Assembly: GCA_026874595.1 (NCBI GenBank) | Contig: CM049311.1 | Location: 16,763,676 to 16,827,675, forward strand | From: Sipunculus nudus | Taxonomy: Eukaryota; Annelida; Sipuncula; Golfingiida; Sipunculidae | Direction of reading: 5' to 3' | DNA length: 64,000 nt | In this document: piece by piece, positions 50,871 through 63,365 of the stretch | How the letters are laid out: every line of letters begins with the position of its first letter | Position numbering within the stretch: the first letter of the stretch is position 1 | Notes under the pieces: generated by a model | What the model saw: only the letters and a program-made list of their open reading frames with translations | Database searches by the model: none | Told to the model about the DNA's origin: nothing | Position numbers and translations under genes: made by a program

Positions 50871-51165
50871 TAAATTCGCAAAGGTGTTGGGGCGACACTC
50901 TTTTTAGCATCAATAAGTAGGGTCCATAGGTCAAGAAACCGCAAAAATATTTTATGTGGAAGACAATGCACGGTCCCCTATCAGACAGCCGGACCAATAG
51001 AAAGTTAAATTAAAATTTATTACAGAAATAATCTTCAACCAAGTGAATGAATATAAAGTCTTATTAGGCAACTAGCAATAACTTTTTGCAAAATACAGAT
51101 GATTTGTTTGAGTATGCAATAAAAAAAGCTATATATTTTCCCTAAAATTCTTGATACAAAATGTA

Positions 51166-51222
<57 letters not shown>

Positions 51223-52295
51223 GAACTCATATTCAGAAATAAAACTATTATCACACAAATGGAAAATATACTTTAAATATGTCATAAAAAAAACTGAAGG
51301 TCACAAAGGTTTTGTGAAAGTATCGAATGTAAATAAAGGTTTTTCTGATATTCTTGATAAAAAATAATATAAATGTATTTAAAATGAATGAAAGGTAAAT
51401 GATAATAAGAGATAATAACATTTTACACAAAATAATTATAACACATAAGAATAATATACATTTAATAAGTTAAAATAAAAGTTTTTATAAATACATATTT
51501 TTAGCACCTAAGTTACAACGAATCCATGTATATAACATGGGTGACAAATTGAAAAAAATAAACAGAAACAGATTTTATATAATTTAATGGCATTTAAGAA
51601 AAAATATTCATTGAAAGAACATGGATATCAAAGCGAACCAATATCCAGCAGAAGAAGTAGTACTGATTCACTGGTATGATATATCATTTTAATTGTTTCA
51701 TCTTAAGAGTGTAGATCATAAAAACTTTAACAGAATTTTAAAGGATAAAGTCAATGGTAAACACATAAATTAAAAAGTTTAATGACAAAATAATAGACAA
51801 TAGACAGCCTGTTACGTATCACCTATGTATAAAACAAATGATCACAGAGCTAGGAATACCGATTAATACTAAGATTTAGCGGGTGATATTAAAAACTGCT
51901 TTTGCTACTATATTCTTATTTTAAAGAATACTTTGAATTCAAAAGCCGAGATGTATAATAATATTACTTAATGTAATTTTTTTCTAATGTGATATCAGTG
52001 CAATTTAAGTACATGCGAACTATATTACTGTAAATAGGTTTGGCCTATTAAAAATAATATAAAGTTTAATTTTACAATGAAAAGAAATGTATTTCTTGAT
52101 ACATCTAATATACAAAGTTAAAATTAAAAAAAATTAAACTCAAAAATATGCGACGAACAACGGATTTTTTCAACCATGCACTTAAAAAAGGTGCAATTTT
52201 CTTTGTCATGTTGCAGGTGCATTACAATTATTCAGTAAAAATAAAAAAATCAAGTATGTCACATGTATCTTAAAAGAAAAAAAATTTTCTTGTAG
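50871..52295. other. AT-rich sequence (possible intron), (TA)n at 51171-51218
   Basis: Strongly AT-rich with one long (TA)n run. No open frame of interest. Confidence 0.5.
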
Positions 52296-52325
52296 CTGGC
52301 TTGGCAAGTGGATACCCGCTAATTG
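52296..52325 (+). CDS. Candidate 30-nt exon: possible continuation of the F5/8 type C-like domain
   Basis: Acceptor AAATTTTCTTGTAG and donor AATTG|GTAAGT. In phase 2 (model A) it reads (S)WLGKWIPAN followed by TG. The GxWxPAN pattern recalls the tryptophan-proline segment that follows the first strands of F5/8 type C domains, but about 5-10 expected residues between the two exons are missing, so one small exon may lie undetected between them. In phase 1 (model B) it reads AGLASGYPLI. No following exon with the WLQVDL-type segment was found to the end of the window. Confidence 0.3.
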
Positions 52326-55300
52326 GTAAGTTAGATATTATTCTATTTAATAACAGTTTAATTAACAATTATTTTTTTATTTTCTAAATGAGAATAAATA
52401 GTTATTTTATATCCAATTCATACGACAGTTTAAAAGTATTCTATCAATTTTACTTGTCGACATAATTATCACATGTATTTTACCGAAAAAAATAACTATT
52501 TTCATTTGAAAGATTTATAGTCGCCCCTTAGGTAAAAATTTATAATGCACGAAATAATTTAACTGTTTTTGATATTTATATCACACTCCCTAAGGAGTGG
52601 ACTTTCGAGGTTCATTCAATCCGTAAAATAAGTCATTTGAACCTCACATATACAATAAAAATTGAGAAAGAGGTGTGTAACATTAAAATTTAAAATGTAA
52701 TAAAATTAGACCTTAATTCCTCTGGTTAAGCGTTTCACGCGCAAGGCACAATTATCCTTAGAGTCCATATGATTATACAAATACAGAGCATCCTGATTAA
52801 TCCTGACATTTGCCGTAAGCACTAATCACGGAAAGTTCGCCTGGCACCCCAACCATCCGTCACATGATCGTCGTGCACGTACGTTAGGTATGTACTCCTC
52901 GAGTCAAGACGGTGTACCACTGTACACACGCCGCACAAGCGCTTCTCGCCGCAACACACATCACTGGCTTAACACAGTCTCAACTCTTGAAGTACCCGCT
53001 TCTCTGAATCACTGACAGATAGGCTCACAACCTTTTCTGTAGCATCGCTCTCTCTCTTACATAATTAACCTTGGTTTATCATGTAATCTGTACCCGAATA
53101 TGTCACAGCACCCGACAATATTCGGCTGACAAACGATACACACGAAATCTTCTCTCAGCTTATCTGTTCAAAGACAACCTCGGATCCTCCTCTTGACCGA
53201 GAGACTATCAGACACGCTGACTATCCTCATTATGTAGCGTGTTGACTTTAGGATACACTCAAGTATGAGAAAATTCAAGTATGCAGGTGCGTTGTCTTTA
53301 AGGACTACAGTAAACACTATTTATTAGAGGAACCCCATTAGGTAAACCTCGGCAAGATTCAATTTTCAAGGACTTACGACTGTACTGAAATCAACATCAA
53401 ATAAAACACCATGGTTTTCTAAACCTACATTCTAAAACTATCATCGATAGATGATACTGCATATTAATATACAACAAATAATAAAAACAATTAAATGCTA
53501 TACTATCCTCAAATGTGCAGTACCATAATTATAAAATAAACAATCATAGCTCTCTGGTGACATCAACCCCCCCCCCCCCCACTTCAACTCCCCCCCCCCC
53601 CACTTTAAAAAAATCACAGTATTTTCTCGATACACTGCTTCGATCCTCTACATGTTATGTGGAAACTTCACATGATATATCAACGGTTTTTAGCTCTGGC
53701 ATTAGTTCAAGATATAATACTAAAAGGTTCAATTCAAGGAAATCGATCACGCATCTGATGTTATCAGACGGTATACATAACATAAGAAATGGTGATGCAA
53801 AACTCGATTCAAATGCCTAACTCTAGAAACTCGTTGATTTCAGATTGCATAGTCTCTCCTCAACTCAAACGGAACACTATATGGTTTCACTGGGGTAACT
53901 GAAGTGAGCCGAATTTTATACTAAATGACATCGTTGATTTTTGGGACATCTGTAAACACTTTCCCATAGCGATTTGAAAAATCACGTTATTCGCGCAGGT
54001 GTCGCTTGCCCAAGTCGGCACTGATCTGTACGTCACGTTCATTTTGGCTACGCACCGTCGACGGTTGTAACATTGATAGGTTTTGTCTCCTCCCGGATGT
54101 TAAGCTCTCCGACCAAGAGGGATTTGGATTTAAAATGCGGATAATCCGCTTTTTGTATGGTTAATCCAAGCCTAAGGCAAGCTGAGGTTCAGGCCTGCAG
54201 TCCACCAGTCCGCAGGGGTATAACTACCCCCAGGGGGAATTTCTACACCTAAATTTAATCATACCTAGAGGTTCCTACCCTGTTGGCACTTGAAGGAAGG
54301 AGGATTTTTCGAGGAAAAGCTCTTTAACAAATCCAGTCAAAGTAACAAATTTGCGACTGACAAAATCGGTTTATATTAGGCCTATGGTAGCAAAATGAAC
54401 ACGATTTTACTCCCTCTTTATTGCTGAACATGATAAATATAACTATGTTTATATTTTGAAATATTACACCCTTATTAAGTGCAGTTATACCAAATTCACA
54501 AAACAATTTTGAAATATTTTTGGATATGTGCCAATTTTTTTACCTAAAGATTAGACATAATAATTTGTAGGGAATTACTTCATACTCTGAGTCATTTTAT
54601 AGTTTCTTATTCTGATGCCTAGATTTTGAACAGTAATGTAAGCAGTTGAAACTAGGTGAAATTTTAGAGAAATGGTCCAGTTATTTAACCGTGTCAAGTC
54701 TAAATTATATTCCTTTTCTATTCCTTTTTCATAATGCAAAATAAAATTATATAAATAGGTGTAGAAAATATAGCTTTGCAGTGAAATTGACAACATCTTA
54801 AAGTAATGGTCATTTTTATAAATGACTTTAAACATTTCAGGAAACTTAAACGCAGGAAATATTGCCCAGGCATATCTGATTCTTGCCATATTTTCCAGCA
54901 AAACTGCAGGGGTAATCACTGCATAACCCTTGCCGCTACATAATATTATATTTACACAACACACACATATGTATAATCAAATTCCAAATCATTGCGGTTC
55001 GAGTCGAAACCTACCTTCCCTTGACAGCCGGGTCAAATGCAAATCTCATTTTAATATACATGTTTAATGGATATCTTAGAACATTTAAGTTAGTTTATAC
55101 ATGCTCTTTACCGCACTGTAAAATTATATGTTTAGCTTGGAGAGCCGAACTAAAGTTTGTTATATATTATATTTTTGTTTGTCTTATATTATGTTCGTAG
55201 TTCCCATATGTAAACAAGTCTTTATTACAAGTGACAGAAATTTTCTCTACCAGACTTGAGATCGAATCGGTCTACTTTTTCGAGTCCTTGCCTTTTATTC

Positions 55301-55427
55301 CTCGTGAAAGTCCTATTCCAAAACCTTCCAGTCCCACTCCGAGTCCCTAAATAGTGGACTTAAATCACTTTATGCAGCAAGCCTGACCATACACCACGCT
55401 TAAGGCTAAGGTTATGTTTACGAGAAT
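52326..55427. other. Mostly unique sequence; two poly-C tracts; no gene established
   Basis: 52700-53300 and 54000-54300 are less AT-rich, with more CpG, than the surroundings. They contain small palindromes such as GCGGATAATCCGC (54137-54149). Poly-C runs lie at 53567-53580 and 53590-53601. The 129-codon minus frame 54575-54964 shows no domain and is AT-driven. Confidence 0.4.
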
Positions 55428-55480
55428 CAGGGGCGCAATTTCCTTTTTTCAATGCGGTGGGTCGGGGGGGGGGGGGTGGT
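55428..55480 (+). mobile_element. Possible transposon terminus and 13-G tract
   Basis: CAGGGGCGCAATTTCC resembles the CAGGGGCG end of the element at 41339. It is followed by a G run at 55464-55476. No partner end was found. Confidence 0.25.
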
Positions 55481-58421
55481 CTGCCTGAGGGTGAATACCC
55501 TTAAAACCCCCACCCACGCACACACATTTTATGTGGACAGTTTAGGCATTTGCCCTCTCACTGCTTTGCAGTGTTTTGGGACATGGCGTTGCCACTACCC
55601 TATGGTGAGTTTATCGAGTCCACTTGGTATGAATAAAGTATATTTGCCTTTTATGTTGTATATTTGCCTTTTATATTGTGTTTTTTATAGTGTATGTGTA
55701 TTTTATATCATATGTGTATACTACTGAAATGTGTACTGTACCCAGGACCCTATTTTAAATTAGCTTACTATCACTATGAGAGCGCTTTGGCCACAGGCGG
55801 AAATGCTGTGTTTGTTTTGGTCACTGATAGTCACAGCTTATCAGCTGGTCATTTGTTGTGATACCCAATGGCCAAACTGGTCACTCACAAACATAGGTTA
55901 TCACCCAATTCCATTAATGACCTCTGCCTGATGACTTAATAGCCTGTGTGGCCAGAAGTGACCAGAACAGATAACCAGTGACCACTTAAAGATAATTAAG
56001 ACAGGCCTTGAGTGGATAATTTCAGTAGTGGTAGGGGGTGATCCTTGTTTTGAAATGGTTTACAGGGAGTGACTGTCTTTCGTCAGAAGTGACTGCTATT
56101 GGGCAGTCCTACTGCTGTCCTCAGTTAAATTTATTCTGGTGGTTCTTTATTTCAGAATTTTATGCCGTATCCTGTTTATCAAACTGGTATCATACTTGTC
56201 AATCAGTTTTATGATAGCATCAAAAAGTGTTTAATCACTAGCAAGTGTCATTATTTTCAATATTGGTAAAATAAAATGGTGAAATGTATAATATATTGTA
56301 ATATTGGGTATAGATATAAAGTCACAGAACAATGTCACAAATTTTAGTAGGAAATTAAATCACAGACCTTTGTAGGGAAACAGACAATTAAATTCTCACT
56401 TTTCATTTTATCTGGAATTTGAGCACTGGAGTTTTAAACAGGTCACTACAATTTCAAACAAATAGTTTTATTTTAAATGATTAATTCATGCTAAATCGGA
56501 ATTCATAGCTAGATATAATCCCCGCCCAAAAATGAGGGATATGATTATAAGGTTAAGGAAAATGAATAGAAATTAGAAATAAGTTGGTTTTGAGACCTAG
56601 GGCTAATATGAATATAGAAATAAACTTGTCAACCCCTGTAAGCACCCGGGGGAAGCTTAATGAATACTTTAATATGTATTGTATCTCCTGCCTCAGATGA
56701 TGGTTCCATATCAAAGAGTACGTGTCTGTCGCAAATCCCTAAGTAATGGAATGGACTTCTAATTATAATTTTTGCTATTGTTTAGTAGTGAGTTTTCAAA
56801 ACTTTTTAATTTACAGTGAAATATGAAAAAGAGTGCTATCAATGAAAAAAGGTGTATTTTTTGCTCTACTCAAATTGTAACGTTTTCCCTATACAAACCT
56901 GTGAACCTCTTGACCAAAGCTTATGACCTTTGCTGTGAGTTTATTTATCACCCAAAACTGACATTTTTTTGTGGTTACCACTACAGTCATGGTCAACATT
57001 TTTTTAGTTAAAAAATGACCTATTTACATGAAACTATTAAGAAAAGTGATATGAACATATGGCAATACAATCTATACAACAAATGGAATGACCAGGTCAA
57101 TTCAAGACTTTAAAATAACATTTTAAGAAACTAGCAACTGTTCCTGAAAGAAGAAGCGTTTATTGATAAATGATTGATTATCTAAGTATATATATTCATG
57201 CAGTTTCTCAATATTTTATACATAATAATTAAAAATAATTTGCTATGCCTGCAGTGCTGAACTTGGACTTACCTATAGAATGAATAGAAATGTTGGCTTC
57301 TTCATATACACAAATCTAATGCTTTTTTTAGACTAACAGTAGAGTAGAAGTTGTTTCAGGAGTATCAGCAAAGTGTCAGATATTTTAAAGTTAATCATCA
57401 AACGGAAATAATTAATTTCAGATATATCTGAAAATCAAATATTTCCCTGTATTCTTTGTAAAGATGTGGTCAAATATAACTATAACAGTTTAAGTATAAC
57501 TGGTCTGTATTGAGTAAATAATTATACAGAAACACCAATTTCTTAATTGATCTGCCATGGATATCTTTCATTTTGCCTTGTATGTTGGTCTGATCTACTG
57601 TATTATGCCAGCGACAAAAACCTTTCATTTTTTCCTTTCCTGGCTTCATGGGTGTTTTGAGACTGGCATATCCCAGGCAAAAATTCCATCCAATCATACT
57701 GAAGTAATTACAGTTCACCTATAGTCTTACTCTTGTTTATCTTTTATTAACAACAGTACCTGTGTGCAACAGCAGTAGTATTTCACCTGATCTTTCTGTC
57801 TAACTGGAGAACTGCAATTAACATTAGGTAACTAAAAAACTGCATTCCAAAGAATGCAAGCCTCTCCCACATTTGGGGTCCCTATTGTGCGATTCTCTAA
57901 AAACTATGTTTGCATTCACATATTTGGCCCTTTTCCCTGGTTCTTTCATGCATATATGTCTGTACATTTGTGAATATTCTTTGCTCACATTCCTAAATCT
58001 GATCATGCCCTGGATCAACTCTAAAATCCAATTGTACCTTAATTAATCGATTTTACTGCCCTGAAATTTCATGAGATATTATGATTTTGTGAGTTATGTT
58101 GTGAACAAACATAAAAACACACACAAATGGGGATGCACACATACCCTCCTGATAGAGGCAACTAGTTCAAGAACATCTTACCAGAGAATGATTAGTTCAA
58201 TTAACCTTAAAGTAATAACCTTAAAAGTTATAAAAGAAAAAATATATACAAATAAACCAACACATCTTTCAAGTTTTCTGCTGATCTTCCTACTAACTGA
58301 ATATAAAATGTGTATGATATAATATCATAGATTTTCTTGACAAGATGCAATCGATGAAACTGTACATTCGTTGATAATCTCTTTTGTTCATCATATTAGT
58401 ATTTTTGGGTGTCATCCCAAA
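55481..58421. other. Unique sequence, no gene established
   Basis: 55810-56000 has clustered GGTCA(C/T) and AGTGACC motifs in opposite orientations. The remaining open frames (56823-57011, 57470-57718, 57824-58018, 58071-58322) have no recognisable motifs. Confidence 0.4.
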
Positions 58422-58518
58422 TGGACGGGTTTCAGATAGACGGGTCGGATGTTTTCGGTCCCATCTGGACGGATCCAAGTCCGACGGGTCCGAGCTGGAC
58501 GGGTCCCTGTCAGACGCT
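58422..58518. repeat. Degenerate minisatellite of about 15 bp
   Basis: GACGG(G/A)T recurs at 58424, 58439, 58469, 58482 and 58498 within CTGGACGGGTCCGAG-like units. It is noticeably more GC-rich than the flanks. Confidence 0.7.
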
Positions 58519-59051
58519 CTATCAATAACTTATGGGTTTAAGAAACAACGAAGTCTATAATACATGCATTATATACTATATATAATATTATGAATGTATA
58601 TATGGAAATATCAAGCAGTTAGAATCGTCTTGGAGGACGAACGGCTCATTCGCATAGACCACCTGGCTGTTTGGCGACGGCGATATATCATGTGCAAGCA
58701 TTACATTGTCTCGTTTTATCATCACTTTTATCATGGTTAAAACGTCATACTTATGTTCAGAACATGTATTTGGCATCTTTAAAGTCTATATTGAATCTAT
58801 TTATTGAAACAATAATTTATGAGATGTTAGAAGGTGTACATGCAGAGCTAAAATATGCATTACTTCCTTGTGATATCAATAAAATCAGAATTGCCTTTAT
58901 TTGAATGCCGAGTTACGTGGACAATCTATAAAATATGAGTTATTCATTATTTCAAAGGTTACATATTTTTCCTTCATAAATATAGTTTTAATATTAAATT
59001 CAATGACTTTTTAAGCTTATGTATTTCCTACACTGCCTATAATTTTGGTGT

Positions 59052-59094
<43 letters not shown>

Positions 59095-60059
59095 TATTTT
59101 ACATAGATTTATTAACTCCATAAATAAATTTATGAAAAAATCACTGTCTTCATGGATCTTGGCAGGAACGAGAAAGTGTACATCCTATATTACCACGTTT
59201 CAAAGGGAAACCATATTAATGCATCTTCTTGTTCATTAACAAGTTACTGTGATTAGGTTTCGTTCCGCACCGATTGTCTAAGCCATGTAGTAACTGTGAT
59301 AAATATTCCGTTGAATAGCATGAACCACCTATTTTTATTTTTTTTCTAGGGAGGAGATGTCTCAGTATTACTAGATATTTATTTTCAACTTTTTTTTCAT
59401 CATGGACATCCCTCGGAACAAGAAAAAAACTTACAAATTCTGTGTTTATAGCATGAACATCTTCAGTATTGTAAGATTTTAAATACAGTATTTCAAGTTT
59501 TCGGACACATACAAATAATGATTAAAAAAAGGATTTAAAAAGAGAAAGTTAAAATTGCTTGTATTGTTACTTGTTTGTACGTTTTCAAAGACAAATGCAT
59601 ATGGACCATGTAGACGTATTCCTTCCGAGAGGATACCAACCGAGTATTGGTGAAGAGACTTTTATTTGTTTTACAACAATTATAATTATATCTCATTTTA
59701 TCAGTATTTTTCAATATCATTGGAAACAAACAATGTAATTTAATAAGAACAACAATGTTTTTTTGTAGATTTAACTGTTTTGGTCAGACATAATATTTTT
59801 CAGATCCGAATATAAATATAAATATACATACATATGTATATATACATCCATGAAGGATCATGCATTCACGCATTCACATTTATATATATATACCGATATA
59901 TACACAGAAATATATACACACATATACATACACACACATGCACATATTCTTACCTACATATTTAAACACATTTCAAAATTATATTCTACAGCTAATTCTC
60001 AAAGTTCTTCACTCTTTAAAACCATTAAGTAGGTTACACATACTCAACTTTTAAATTAA
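58519..60059. other. AT-rich sequence with (GATA)n
   Basis: (GATA)n at 59054-59094 and mixed TA/CA-rich sequence at 59820-59945. No gene is supported. Confidence 0.5.
59054..59094. repeat. (GATA)n microsatellite, about 10 units
   Basis: Uninterrupted TAGA repeats. Confidence 0.95.
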
Positions 60060-60788
60060 CTTTAAACACTGAAAAATATTTAACAGTTCTACAAAATGTT
60101 AACTATAGAAAAAGTCGTTCAAGACTAAGATGTTCATCACATAATTTAGAAGTAGAAAAAGGAAGGCATAGTAATACTCCATGGGATGAAAGGTTTTGTA
60201 AATATTGTCCAAGGTATGGGGGAGCTGTTGTGGAAGATGAGCATCATTTTATCATGAAATGCTCATTGTATATAGATTTGAGAATCAAGCATATTGATGA
60301 TTTAAGTACATTTACATCTCTGATGGCAGATAATAATGCCCATACAATAAAACTATCATCAACCTATGTACACTATGCCTTTATCAGGAGAGATGATGAA
60401 TTGAAAGCTATCATCTAAGTAATCTATTTATTCATCTGCCAATTAAGAAATAGATAAACTTTTTCCATCGATGCATTGTACTACTGTTTGTTTTATATGT
60501 TCATTTATTTATTATTATTATTTTAATTGGTATTATTATTGTTATTATTCATGACCTCTAAATGAAATGAAATATGTGATTACAAAATTTCTGCTTGTGT
60601 TTAGATATTGCAAACATTGGTTTTTCATACAACATTTTCATACAAGATTATGTTTTAATGCATGTTTTGTTAGTTCATGCTGTTACATTTTGTTATTGTT
60701 GAATTTTTATGATTCTTAACACATGATCTTTGTGGAACCATGGGCCTGAGGCCTTTTATTTCAGAATAAATTTCTATTCATTCATTCA
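60060..60788 (+). mobile_element. Non-LTR retrotransposon (LINE) 3' end
   Basis: A frame open from 60060 to the stop at 60418 encodes the extreme C-terminus of a LINE polyprotein: KYLTVLQNV, then LRCSSHNLEVEKGRH, then FCKYCPRYGG and EDEHHFIMKCSLY. The CxxC...HxxxxC arrangement is the zinc-knuckle-like module found after the reverse transcriptase in many LINEs. A stop immediately upstream shows it is truncated or decayed. The 3' UTR contains ATGGGCCTGAGGCC and ends with AATAAATTTCTATTCATTCA, an (ATTC)n-type tail as in CR1/L2-like elements. The tail lies in the 3' end of an opposing LINE. Confidence 0.7.
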
Positions 60789-61152
60789 AATCCTTCCACT
60801 TTCTTAACATGTGATATATATATACAGTAAAAGATGGAAAGTTACCCGATTCTCTATTTTTAAAATTACATTTTTGTAGCAATAATAACAAATATATTAT
60901 ACGTTTATTGACATTGTCTTTGTTAAATCCTGTATATAAAAGGAGCGGAGTCAGTGCAGGCATGTTTATTCAAACGTGTTCTGCCCACTGATTAATTTGT
61001 CTATAAAATGATTTAGCTGTGTAGCAGTCACAGAATAAATGCACTACTGTTTCTGTTTCTTTTTTGCAATATGAACACATATAAGTATCAGTTATTTTCC
61101 ATCTGTATAGCTTTACATCCACAGACAATATATCATGGATAATTCTAAACTG

Positions 61153-61207
<55 letters not shown>

Positions 61208-61522
61208 CGCATCTGACAAGGAAAATACCTTAGGTAAGCTATCCTCTAGTTTAATTCTATTAGCTGGCTCATTTGTATAATCATTTATAACCATATTATA
61301 CACCCTACGGTAATTGGCTTTTCTTAAGTCTAGAATTTGATTGTTCAATAATAAATAACAAGTGTCTTTTACGTAAATATCACTCGTATCCTCTGATTTT
61401 AGAATTAATTTCCATTTCTTTAGTACTGCTTGTTGTATAGAATACCAGAACATCTGGTATTTGTTATAGATTTTATTTTCAGGGTCAAATATTTCCGAAA
61501 ACATTTTTGTTTTTAATTTCAT
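60778..61522 (-). pseudogene. Second LINE, C-terminal reverse-transcriptase region, broken
   Basis: Read on the minus strand from 61522: MFWYSIQQAVLKKWK, then RKANYRRVYNMVINDYTNEP, then a (TA)n tract. After a frame change it reads FQFRIIHDILSVDVKLYRWK, then MCSYCKKETETVVHLFCDC (a zf-RVT-like CxxC...HxxxxC module), QINQWAEHV and an in-frame stop. It then continues in the same frame as GFNKDNVNKRIIYLLLLLQK and ends at 60778 where the other LINE's tail begins. The order matches the C-terminal third of LINE ORF2 proteins. One frameshift at the microsatellite and one stop make it a relic. Confidence 0.7.
61154..61204. repeat. (TA)n inside the LINE coding relic
   Basis: About 25 TA units that interrupt the minus-strand LINE frame and shift it. 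They would translate as alternating Ile-Tyr. Confidence 0.95.
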
Positions 61523-62701
61523 CTACAACTTCATTTTATCACTGAATTTTGTTTATGTTATATTATACCATTTACACATTTATTTATACAAGATACAAGG
61601 GCAAATAATAAAAGCAAATAATTGTGATCTTATAATGATAATAATGACTTTGCCCAAGGATGGGTTCTGATCCAATTCGCATTTTAAGGATGGGTTTCTG
61701 TAAGCTATGCTGTTATTTTATACTTGGCAAAAAATGGCTCTCCAAGGTTTAAGATGAATTATAAAACCTGCAGTGGTGAAACCTAGTGCCATTTCTTCAT
61801 TAGTTTTTGTCAATCCTGATATACATCCGTGACCCTTGTAACCTAAAGACACATTAATTTTATTCAAACCCAAGCCAGCAGTGATGTAGCAGGGTTTCCT
61901 TTGCTGAAAATTTCATAAATTGCATAATAGGCTAGGCCCAGAGTCTGAGCTGGTCATCCTTATAATTACTTCCAGGGCTCCCAAGGGAAGATTTAATTGT
62001 CATTTATCATTCATCTGTGTCTTGCACAGTCCCACCACCCCACAGTATACTAAATGCAGGCAGCTCCTTCCTAAGTTGTTATCTTGAAATGTCCACTCTA
62101 ATCCCCCCCCCCCCCCCCCCAGGGATGTGTCACACTGACAGAACAGTGGGATACAAACCAAGTTTACAACATAGTAAATCTGACACATGAAAATAGCCAA
62201 AAAGACAATAAATGTTAAAACATTTTAATTTCGATTTTTACTTTTGATGTTTTAATATTTCCTTTATATTTTGTTAACTATTAAGTATTGTGTATAAGGG
62301 AGGTTCTTTTCATAGTAAATAAATACATATTAAAATCTAGCAAATATATGGACCTTCTTAATATCTTTACTCTGGAATTTGCTTCTCATTTTGAACTTTA
62401 ACATTTCCTTGGTTGTGTGTTGAATGTGGCATTGCATATATTTTTATTTTAAGCATGTTAAATATTACATATGTAACGGTCAGAGACCATTAATGTATTT
62501 GTTTATTAATCATGACTCATGACTTTCCACCATTTCACAAAACTGAAACTACCTCAGTTTGAAATGCAGCTCAACCATGCAAAGTTTAAACGAATCATAC
62601 CAGTCATTATTAAACATTCAGACACAAGACCTGGTTTCCCAATTATGTTAGCTGTGTATATTTGACATTCATAGCTTGGTGCCAGGAAAAAAGCCAACCC
62701 A

Positions 62702-62702
<1 letters not shown>
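61523..62702. other. Unique AT-rich sequence; 18-C tract
   Basis: Poly-C at 62103-62120. No gene is supported. A short direct repeat AAGGATGGGTT occurs at about 61657 and 61687. Confidence 0.5.

Positions 62703-62754
<52 letters not shown>
62703..62754. repeat. (TA)n microsatellite
   Basis: About 26 units, about 10 bp from the left arm of the foldback element. Confidence 0.95.
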
Positions 62755-62759
<5 letters not shown>

Positions 62760-62765
62760 GGAAGT

Positions 62766-62923
62766 GTCTGGGCAGCCGATTATGTCGGCTGCGGAGTGTC
62801 AGATCCCTGGACTGTCTAGGCAGCCGTCCATTCTGATTAAAGGTTCAGTATGATTAATAATATTTAACCAGACCATACTTTACCTTCAGTGTCATATATG
62901 CCATGAATATATATACATATATA

Positions 62924-62954
<31 letters not shown>

Positions 62955-63180
62955 GCTATATGATATATTGTAATATTAAAATGCAAATTAAAAAATAGCT
63001 GCTAGGTCTAGAATGTCGCACATTAAGGCAGCTGACACCCAGTGATACCAGTAAAAGCATTGGCGGCTGCGTAGTGGGTGGAGTGTGGACTGTCCAGGCA
63101 GCCGACAGTGTCGATATTGTCGGCTGTCTAGACAGTCCAGGGATCTGACACTCTGCAGCTGACATTGTCGGCTGCTCAGA
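62766..63180. mobile_element. Foldback (long inverted repeat) element
   Basis: Left arm 62766-62826 (GTCTGGGCAGCCGATTATGT... CCCTGGACTGTCTAGGCAGC) pairs with right arm 63120-63180, about 60 bp with only a few mismatches, around a 290-bp core. The core's right part, 63086-63140, is itself a near-perfect palindrome containing GGCAGCCGACAGTGTCGATA. Much more GC-rich than its surroundings. A MITE or foldback transposon is the likely origin. Confidence 0.75.
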
Positions 63181-63188
63181 CTTATACA

Positions 63189-63365
63189 CAGTGAAACCTC
63201 GTTGTGACGAATTCGAAGGGACCCTCAGAAACCCTCAACACATCCGAGATTCGACACATGTGAGTTTTATTTGGTATGATTTAACTTGAGTTGTCCGGAA
63301 TATCGAGTCTGTAACTTCGACATAAGCGGTGTATTTGACTGAAGCAAGTTCAACACAATGAGGTT

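Noticed and set aside
54575-54964. 129-codon minus-strand frame, the longest in the window
   Set aside because: No recognisable domain, AT-driven composition, no splice or promoter context.
54985-55010. GGTTCGAGTC resembling a tRNA B box
   Set aside because: No A box at the right distance and no cloverleaf.
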